From assembly GCA_019059635.1 (NCBI GenBank), contig JAGVRJ010000001.1, positions 2,852,001 through 2,916,000 of the forward strand: a DNA stretch of 64,000 nucleotides. The letters are read 5' to 3'. A model generated the notes under the pieces. It was not told the DNA's origin and did not search any database. It saw only the letters and a list, made by a program, of their open reading frames with translations. This document shows, piece by piece, positions 57,367-64,000 of this stretch; the stretch's first letter is position 1, and every line of letters begins with the position of its first letter. The translations under genes were made by a program, and so were the position numbers. Source of the stretch: Proales similis (lineage: Eukaryota; Rotifera; Eurotatoria; Ploima; Proalidae).

Positions 57367-58533
57367 TCACATCTTTTCACTCTTTTTTTCAAGTGGTTCG
57401 AAGCTCTGCTCGTAATCAGCATCTCCTTTCTGGTCCTTATCAATCAGGGCAGGAAGATTGCTCTGGCCTGGCATTTTAAACGACCAGTCATCACTTAAAT
57501 CCAAGCATTCGGCGCAGCTCTTGAATTGATTGCGCATCGAGTATGAAGAATAAAAATAAATAATCCAGTTGGTGGCATGACGCGAAAATTGAAGTGTGTT
57601 GAGTAGATTAAGGAGGACTCGGCCGTAATCAAGCCTAAGAATATAAGAGTGCCAGAATGCGTAAAGCAACGTGCTCGGCAGGGTGGTGACCAGAAACGCT
57701 ATTGAGAGTATAAGCAAGAGCTTGATGGCCGTCTGTTGATTGGCCTTGCTTGTTCGAGTCCATTCACGCTCGGACTCCTGGCTGTTGACCGCTCTGAGCG
57801 TCTCCTTGATCACGATCACGTTCAACACGCACAGTATTGGAGTTGGGATGAGGCTGTAGAGAAATAGATGAATTTGAAGCCAGAAGGCGTAGACTGGATC
57901 TGAGTCGTTGTAGCAGGCGACCATCGACACATTGCCCTCGATCAACTCGCTCTGGTGATAACTCAGCTCGTTCTCAGTCAAGTTGGCGCTCTCGCGAATT
58001 ATCTCATAATTAACCACACCTTGATTGCCCACTCGGAACAGAACCATCGAGTTCAAGGCGAGAATAAACAAGAGCAGTAGCCGCATGGTTGTCAGACTCA
58101 ACTTGGTTGTCGATGGTTTTAGTCTGCGCTGGGGATTGACAATCAGACAGAAACGGTCGATGGTCAGCATGCACAGGATCAGTGAGCTGATTTGTAAACT
58201 GCACAGCGACACGTACGGTATCAGTCTGCAAGTGAGAAGGCTCAAGTTTTCGATTCGTCTCACTTGGCCGCCGAACAGTTGTCTGTAGACAGAGCTGAAA
58301 TACCAGCCGTAGAGCGAGATAACGTCGGCCACACACAGGGCTTTTATGTAGCACGAGTTGGGCACCAAATGCTTGGGCGCGAATTTCAGAACGCAATAGG
58401 CCACCGAATTGCCCAGCGTGCCGATCAAGATTATTAAACAGTCCACCAGGCTGATGGCAGTCAATATGCTGTTGTATTCCCGATTGTACAAGACATGAAG
58501 ATGCGGAACGTGGCCGCTCTCATTCCCGGGCAT
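57367..58533 (-). CDS. Rhodopsin-type G-protein-coupled receptor, peptide-receptor-like orphan
   Basis: A single-exon frame of 388 residues with seven hydrophobic segments. TM1 has GTLGNSVAYCVLKF and TM2 CVADVISLYGWYF. TM3 ends in LTIDRFCLIVNPQRR, so DRY is DRF, after a conserved Cys. TM5 and the third loop (IVIKETLRAV, then TRTSKANQQTAIK) follow. TM6 is FLVTTLPSTLLYAFW and TM7 RHATNWIIYFYSSYSMRNQF, with NPxxY replaced by NWIIY. N-glycosylation sites lie in the N-terminus and second loop. The pattern suits invertebrate peptide GPCRs of the FMRFamide/orphan type. Ligand unknown. C-terminal tail is acidic and cysteine-bearing (CAECLD). It would sit in the plasma membrane. Confidence 0.88.
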   Translation of the reverse strand: MPGNESGHVPHLHVLYNREYNSILTAISLVDCLIILIGTLGNSVAYCVLKFAPKHLVPNSCYIKALCVADVISLYGWYFSSVYRQLFGGQVRRIENLSLLTCRLIPYVSLCSLQISSLILCMLTIDRFCLIVNPQRRLKPSTTKLSLTTMRLLLLFILALNSMVLFRVGNQGVVNYEIIRESANLTENELSYHQSELIEGNVSMVACYNDSDPVYAFWLQIHLFLYSLIPTPILCVLNVIVIKETLRAVNSQESEREWTRTSKANQQTAIKLLLILSIAFLVTTLPSTLLYAFWHSYILRLDYGRVLLNLLNTLQFSRHATNWIIYFYSSYSMRNQFKSCAECLDLSDDWSFKMPGQSNLPALIDKDQKGDADYEQSFEPLEKKSEKM

Positions 58534-60331
58534 GACTCTATTTGCCAGCTGCGAACGAATCTACCTTTTGACTGAAAGACAAAGCGCCACAAGTGCACAA
58601 ATTGTCGCATTAGACTTGTTCATGAAATATAGGCAAATTAGACATATCAAATAACACTCAATATATCACGTTGCCATTCGACAGGTTCCCGTCTGGCTGG
58701 AGCAATGCGAACCAAAAAACTTATTTGTCAGCAGCAAAATCGCACGGATTCAACCGATTCCCAATATGCTGATTTGGCGATTCTTACCAGATTTGCTTCC
58801 TTTTAATTAAACGCAGACGAATGATTTTCAGTTTTTACTCTCTCTCTCTCTCTCTCTCGATCTGTGCAGAATGACTCTGTCTGGCTTTGCTGAGTGACAA
58901 GTAAACGGTAAGCAAAAGCCTGTCACATTGGCCGTTATTATGTCTGTATTGTTCGTCGAACCATTTTACGTGACAGAGAGCTGTCGAATTGATTTTTTAT
59001 TCCCTTCCTCTCTTTTCTATTTCGCTTAGATTAACACAATTGCCAGCAAGATTTTGCGTTTTTTTTTTCTCTAAAACTAACGTGCGACGGTTCAAGATCA
59101 CGCTTAGAGTCAAATCACGCGTTCTTCCGTCATTCTTCTCGCTCTAGTCGCTTTTCTGACAATTTGCGACTGTAATAAAAAGAAAAGAGGAAATAAGGCA
59201 CAGGCAAACGAATCAGCAGCAACAACAACAAGAGTAAAGCGACGACAAGAACGTACGCAGTTAGGGCCGCAGTTCCTTTACTTGCGTCATTTGCAAACTG
59301 GCATCCAAAATTAGGAAAGAAAAAGACCATCGAGATTTGTTGCAAATGATTTATATCCAACACGATGAGATCGGGTTCTGATGAAACCCGGGTCTCAGAA
59401 TCAATGCGTTCTGCCAATTTGCTGAACAGAAAGAAGAGAAGTCTGCCAAAAGCAACACTCTTAAGGCGTCCAAATGAACGGTGTCGAATGTGTGAACTTT
59501 AAACAAGAATTCGAAGGCTCTGCAATTAATCAGAGCGTCTCGCTGAATTGACAGATTCACCCTAGTGAACTAGGCGGTGAATTTAAGCTGTTGCCTAATT
59601 GAAAGAATTCGTTTGTCGTCGCATAGCAAGCTCGTTTGACTCGGTGATTTGCATTTAATAAACAGTTGCAGGAAAATAAGAGCCGAAACATCTGATGCCA
59701 CAATCACTATTTAACTTGTTTGCATTCATCTCAAGCGGCGTGCTAAGCTTGAAAGGAGACAAGTGATCGGTTGCTGGCCAAGATCAGAAGGAGAAAACTT
59801 CGAAAATAAATAGACAAGACGGTTGAACTCCTGTCGCTCTGAATAGAACTTGCTTAAGGAAGAGAAACGACGCCAAGCTCGCCAGAGCATCAGAAGTATC
59901 GCGTTTCAAGTTCGGGTAAATGTGAGCCATTTGGCCGAGTTGAATCAATTTCTTCTGAGAGTTATTTTTAAACCTCATTAGGCAATTGTGCTCCACCTCG
60001 TGCTTTGATTTGCTTCGATCGTGTCCTTTCTGATCTGATGTCTTCGGTTGATGAAGCCAACACGCCAAGTCCGAACAACAATTTTCTTCAAACAATCAAA
60101 AAGCTTCGAGTTAATTGAACTTTTTACTTTTCTCCTTCTCACACTCTTCTTACACGCCTCTGCCTCTCTCTCTCACTCACTCACTCACTCACTCTGCTCA
60201 TTGCTTAACTGGTGGCTTGATAAATCATTTTGCTTTTCTTGCGCCAGCATTTGAATTCTCCGGTCGACTCGACTAATTGGAAGCGAACATCGTCGTTCGA
60301 AATTGTGAGACCCGGTCGACGCGTTAGCGAA
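58534..60331. other. 1.8-kb spacer between the GPCR and serine protease genes
   Basis: The genes diverge, so both promoters lie here. A CT run occurs at 58839-58858. Minus-strand open frames at 59.1-60.1 kb have splice-like boundaries but no coherent protein, so no gene is called. Confidence 0.5.
58839..58858. repeat. CT dinucleotide microsatellite
   Basis: Ten CT units about 300 bp upstream of the GPCR start codon. Confidence 0.88.
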
Positions 60332-61981
60332 ATGATCTCGCCCACTGCGCCTCGAATTTACCCGAGCGATTCGTTTGAGGAAACTGAAAGTCGAATGCCG
60401 GACCTAGAGCAGCCGGCTCAGCAGCCAGTAATCTCTCTCAATACACGTCTCTGCTTCAATTTGATTCAACTAAGCGTGTGCCAAGCCTCAGAATCTGGAA
60501 GCACAGACGCGATCAAAAATCGCTACAAAACCTCGGTCAATAATTGTGTGAGTTTTCTCGGCCTTTTTAATTGAATGCGAGCAAATAGAGTTTCACTCAT
60601 CTGCAAGGATCGTGAAATCAATCTGCCTGACAATATTTCTAATCTTGTTCCTGTCTCTGATCGGCCTCATTTTGTTCGCAGCCATAAGTGAGTGGAAAAT
60701 GAAATGCGCCAATTAGAATAGCCAAACTCAAGCCAAAGGCAAAGAGCCGTGTTTGTTCACAAGTTGTCATTCAAAAGCCAACAGGTGCATAAATCGTTTT
60801 CCGTTCTGGGCGCAGTGCGTATGTGCGGACGGACTGAGCGGCAACGGCAAGCAGCATTGCTACGAGTGCGGCAAGAGTCCGATAACTCCGTCGAATGTGA
60901 TGCGAATTGTGGGCGGCGTGGAGGCGATCGAGTCAAGCTGGCCGTTCGCCGCCTACGTGAAGCAAAGCTATCAAGGCCGCTACACAATTAACGAGGACAG
61001 CTATCTCATTCGATACACTTGGTATTGCGGAGGCACAATTATAAACCCGAAGGCCATTCTGACCGCCGCCCATTGCGTTCACGACAGAGAGTTTGAGCAC
61101 GAGGACAATGGCCAGCTCTACTCCCTTCTCATCCAATGGAACGAATGGTACCCCAACTTGGAGTCCACCTTTGAGGTTTTTGTCGGCTTTCACAACATCA
61201 GCGCCATTCACAGTTCGTTCTCAAAGCGGATTCGCCGCGTCAATAAGGTAAGCCGACCACCTGTGTGCTGCCTGCTTGTCAGTCAGTTGATGATCTCGAC
61301 CATTCGTCAGCACCCCAACTATGATCCGTTCAACATGCTGAACGACATTGCGATCATTCAATTACAAGATACGATTGAGCCGTCTGCGAGCACTCAGTAC
61401 GCTTGCCTGCCAACCGATTTGTCGGTCTCTTATCCGAAATTTAACTCGGACGCATTCATAATCGGCTGGGGCAAAGTGTCCGAAGGTGACTCAACCGTTC
61501 TGGTTTCTGTCTTTTATTCTGCTCTAATCCCAAGTATGCCAAGACGGGCCGCGGTCGGATGTGCTCAAGAACTCGCGAATAACCGTGTTCAATCAAAGCA
61601 TATGCAGCAACGTTGAAACAGAGTTCAAGAAAAACTGGAACGCGCAGATTTGCGCCGGAACTTTGAACGGATCAGCAGACACTTGTCAAGGAGGTAAACT
61701 GCGCTTTTGGTTCAAACAAATTTCGCTCATCACAAGCATACACTCGAATCAGATTCAGGCGGAGGTCTGTTTCTGACAGATAATCTTCAAAACGGAGCGA
61801 ACGCAACGGTGGTGGCCGGCATCGTCTCGTACGGCGTTGGCTGCGGAAGACCTCGTCTGCCCGGGTAAATATGCGCGGGCCGCGATCGAGTGCGATTCTA
61901 GCCTAATAAGAGATTGTGTTAAGTATATATACAAGAACAAGCTACCACTTGGACTGGATCCGACGCAATTCGGACTATTAG
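60332..61981 (+). CDS. Type II transmembrane trypsin-like serine protease with EGF-like module
   Basis: Seven exons (60332-60547, 60591-60687, 60739-61247, 61287-61485, 61535-61693, 61753-61864, 61924-61981) encode 449 residues. A 75-residue cytoplasmic N-terminus precedes one membrane helix (ICLTIFLILFLSLIGLILF). A cysteine-rich EGF-like module follows (about 105-150, with CVCADGLSGNG). The zymogen cut site is RIVGG. The trypsin domain has LTAAHC, NDIAIIQL and a split TCQGDSGGG; the aspartate six residues before the serine predicts Arg/Lys specificity. The chain ends with PGIYTRTSYHLDWI. It should be an extracellular, membrane-tethered protease like other TTSPs. The 39-nt intron at 61248-61286 is also readable as in-frame coding sequence, so its splicing needs checking. 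Confidence 0.92.
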
Positions 61982-63942
61982 TCGAATAAAAATCGAAGCT
62001 CACTTGTGTCCACAAACAAGGCCCTCCAGTTTTATTTGCAACTCGTTTATTTCCTCTCAGTCTCTTGCGGGCCTCTCTTTGCCTTCGTTCTCTCTCGTTC
62101 GGACGCGAAATTTTCCCTCGCGCTCACTCTATTATTATATATAAATTGCGGTCGCGATCAACTTTGAGTTTTGGCCCGCCAACGCTAAGGCTGGCCTATT
62201 AGGCCGGGCGTCGTCGGCCAATGCCCGCCTGCCCGCGGTGATAGGGTGTCTGTTTGGGTTCAAAAGAAAATTTTTTCAACTCTCTCCTCTGTTCATTAAG
62301 CAAGTTGGAATGAACGATCGAGTTGAAAAGGCGCTGATGCATTTCAGGCGTCTCTCTTTCTGTTTGTTAACTCACTCTTTCTCTTTTACATTCGTCTCGG
62401 TATATTTGACCCGGCCGAGGCGAGACACATTTGCTCGCCTTCGTTCACTTTTGTTTTCGCTTTTTATTTTCTCCAAAGTCATTCGGCACGGCAATGCTTG
62501 GCGACACAATCTTGAGCGCGCACATTACTTCAATGGCCCTCCTCTCTATCTCCCTTTGCCTCTCTCGTCATATTATTGAGCACATAAAAATAGACACAAT
62601 AACGAATCAGAGCTGCTTTATCGGCAAATTAACTATAAAATTAGAAGATAGGAGAGATAAATGAGTCACAATTGCATTAAAACAAGGCAATCAACTCAAT
62701 AGTTCTCCTCTAGACGTGATTGCGCTTGAGTCGAGCAAGAGCGTTTGTCGTTGTTGTGGGAGAAATGAGAGCCAATATCTGAAAATTATATTTCTTTAGG
62801 GAAACGCAAACCCGCCAGGGCCACCTGCGGATCAGTGCTTTTCAGTCGAATGAAAAGAAGACGAGCACGTCAAATGAGTGATTGTCAAGAACACTAATGA
62901 GCTTCAGGACGAGTTCAATGCGAAGGTTGTGCAATCTGTTGCCTTATTAGTCTGAATCCGACGAGAACTAGATCGAGTCTGATGCGAATCGTCGACAATG
63001 AAATGTTGAGAACAGACGGCGTTTGCCTATCGAAACAGAACAACAACTACGCAATTGTTAAGCAACACATTAGGCGTCTAAGCAATCGTCAACTACCCTG
63101 CAAATGCTTTCAAGACATTTGACGAGCTCTCGAGCGCACATTTAAGCACCAAAATTATGTTCGAACATGAGTTGATAATGTGAAAGGGAGAGCGCTACTA
63201 GTTAATATTGGCTGCAGTGTGTTTGTATGCGGCTTTCTGGCCCTGTTTGGTGTGTGTTTGTGTTGGCGAACCGATACGAGGCCGTCGAGGGCAGCGTGCA
63301 GTTTACGTGGGAAGCCTTGGACGAGTGTATGTGTTGCCATTTGGTGGTGCATACATTCGGGCAGCAAGATGGTGTGTGTAGATAGCGAGCTGCGGTGCTG
63401 CCTAAAAGGGTCGCGCGGATTAGTTCGAATAATGAGGAAAAGTAGAATGATCAGACGCACTCGTATTGTCGTGTAAGACAGCTTCGAATGAGCGAATGGC
63501 CTATCGACGGCCACCGACATTTCAACCACATAATTAAAAGTGTGCGAGCGCAAGTGAACCTTCGCCTTGCTACGGCACTTTGGCCGATTTTTGTAGCCCA
63601 GCTATTTGAACTTCATAATGTCACCGTTTCGCCGCGTTCACATTTGCCTTTGCATAATTCGAATCCCTTGTTTTAATCACCACTAGATTAATATTCATGT
63701 AGGTGCTCGCCATGTCAAGAAGCGTAGTCGAGCTGGGCTCGACAGATCGCCACAGACGCATGGCGATTCTAATCGACGCGAGATTATCTGTCTCAGCGTT
63801 CGATTGCCGTCAATTAACTCAACTTGTTCACTTTAGATGAAAGCTGTTCGAGTGTGAACGCTCGAGTTTATTCTACTAGGTCGTTTAGCCGTTTGATCAC
63901 AAGCTTCAACGAGTAGCAGCAGATACAAACAAACAGAAAACA
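61982..63942. other. Spacer upstream of the proline-rich gene
   Basis: About 2 kb without a supported gene. It contains a TATATAAA-type motif near 62136, C/T-rich tracts and an open frame of 132 codons on minus (63155-63553) that lacks coding character. Confidence 0.5.
61985..61990 (+). terminator. Poly(A) signal of the serine protease gene
   Basis: AATAAA three bases after the stop codon, implying a very short 3' UTR. Confidence 0.6.
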
Positions 63943-64000
63943 ATGCCTGGACCACCACCGCCACCTCCGCCGCCCATATTGGCTGGAGGAGGAGGAGGAG
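63943..64000 (+). CDS. Start of a proline-rich, verprolin/WIP-like protein, cut by window edge
   Basis: The ATG at 63943 opens a frame of 19 codons to the window end: Met-Pro-Gly, a proline run, then ILA and a glycine run. An N-terminal MP-x-PPPPP followed by a Gly-rich stretch is the profilin-binding start of WASP-interacting proteins (WIPF/verprolin). A WH2 domain would be expected just downstream. Formins and other proline-rich proteins cannot be excluded from so little sequence. Confidence 0.45.
   Translation, partial: MPGPPPPPPPPILAGGGGG

Noticed and set aside
59130-60095. Minus-strand open frames with a poly-leucine segment and splice-like ends
   Set aside because: No join gives a coherent protein; the leucine run derives from a CAA/CAG repeat. 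A hidden gene is possible but not supported.
63155-63553. A 132-codon minus-strand open frame
   Set aside because: Residue make-up looks random (T/H/R-rich), no start context and no recognisable motif.
1-64000. tRNA, rRNA, CRISPR, transposon or viral remnants
   Set aside because: I looked for B-box-like GGTTCGAATCC patterns, direct repeat arrays, reverse-transcriptase or transposase motifs and long terminal inverted repeats and saw none I could support; a proper search was not possible.

Overview
The window is animal nuclear DNA. It holds about 21 spliced or single-exon protein genes that carry metazoan families: Wnt, a protocadherin, a forkhead factor, a rhodopsin-type GPCR, an orcokinin/pedal-peptide-like precursor, a NACHT/WD protein and a type II transmembrane serine protease. 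Most introns are very short (about 40-120 nt) with GT-AG ends, some 3' UTRs are tiny, and neighbouring genes are often only 0.2-0.6 kb apart. This points to a bilaterian invertebrate with a compact genome. The neuropeptide type fits an arthropod/tardigrade-like ecdysozoan or a small lophotrochozoan. The sequence alone does not settle which. No bacterial, viral or transposon gene was recognised.

Layout. 1-1489 (-): 5' part of a NACHT/WD (NWD-like) gene that runs off the left edge. 1490-13194: about 11.7 kb with no convincing gene (one doubtful small gene at 1691-2273), rich in TAATTA-type motifs and simple repeats. 13195-18290: an intronless protocadherin (+) converging on a Wnt gene (-). 19023-27484: beta-mannosidase (-), an MRG15-like chromatin protein (-) and mitochondrial DNA polymerase gamma (+). 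The last two start only 32 bp apart, head to head. 27695-34511: four-exon PIG-O, NECAP and eIF2B-gamma in tandem (+). 36428-37098: a neuropeptide precursor with nine related peptides. 38097-40477: an ARHGAP1-like CRAL-TRIO/RhoGAP protein. 40960-42172 (-): fructose-bisphosphate aldolase. 44715-48208: two unrecognised genes (+), a Q/P/S-rich protein and a small protein with an EF-hand-like stretch and a PIP-box-like C-terminus. 48392-52270 (-): a CyP40-like cyclophilin and an unrecognised coiled-coil/low-complexity protein. 53165-58533 (-): a divergent forkhead factor, a dual-specificity phosphatase and an orphan peptide-type GPCR. 60332-61981 (+): a membrane serine protease. 63943-64000 (+): the first 19 codons of a proline-rich, verprolin/WIP-like protein.

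Most genes are unrelated housekeeping, secretory or signalling functions and do not form one pathway. No operon, CRISPR array, tRNA, rRNA or obvious new multi-gene system was seen. The items most worth a second look are the divergent POLG/MRG15 promoter, the FDSLG-type peptide precursor, the gene-free block upstream of the protocadherin, two GC-AG introns in POLG, a splice/frame conflict in the RhoGAP gene, an altered active-site signature in the phosphatase and three unrecognised genes. Exon boundaries were worked out by hand from splice signals, reading phase and remembered family similarity. No alignment or search was run.
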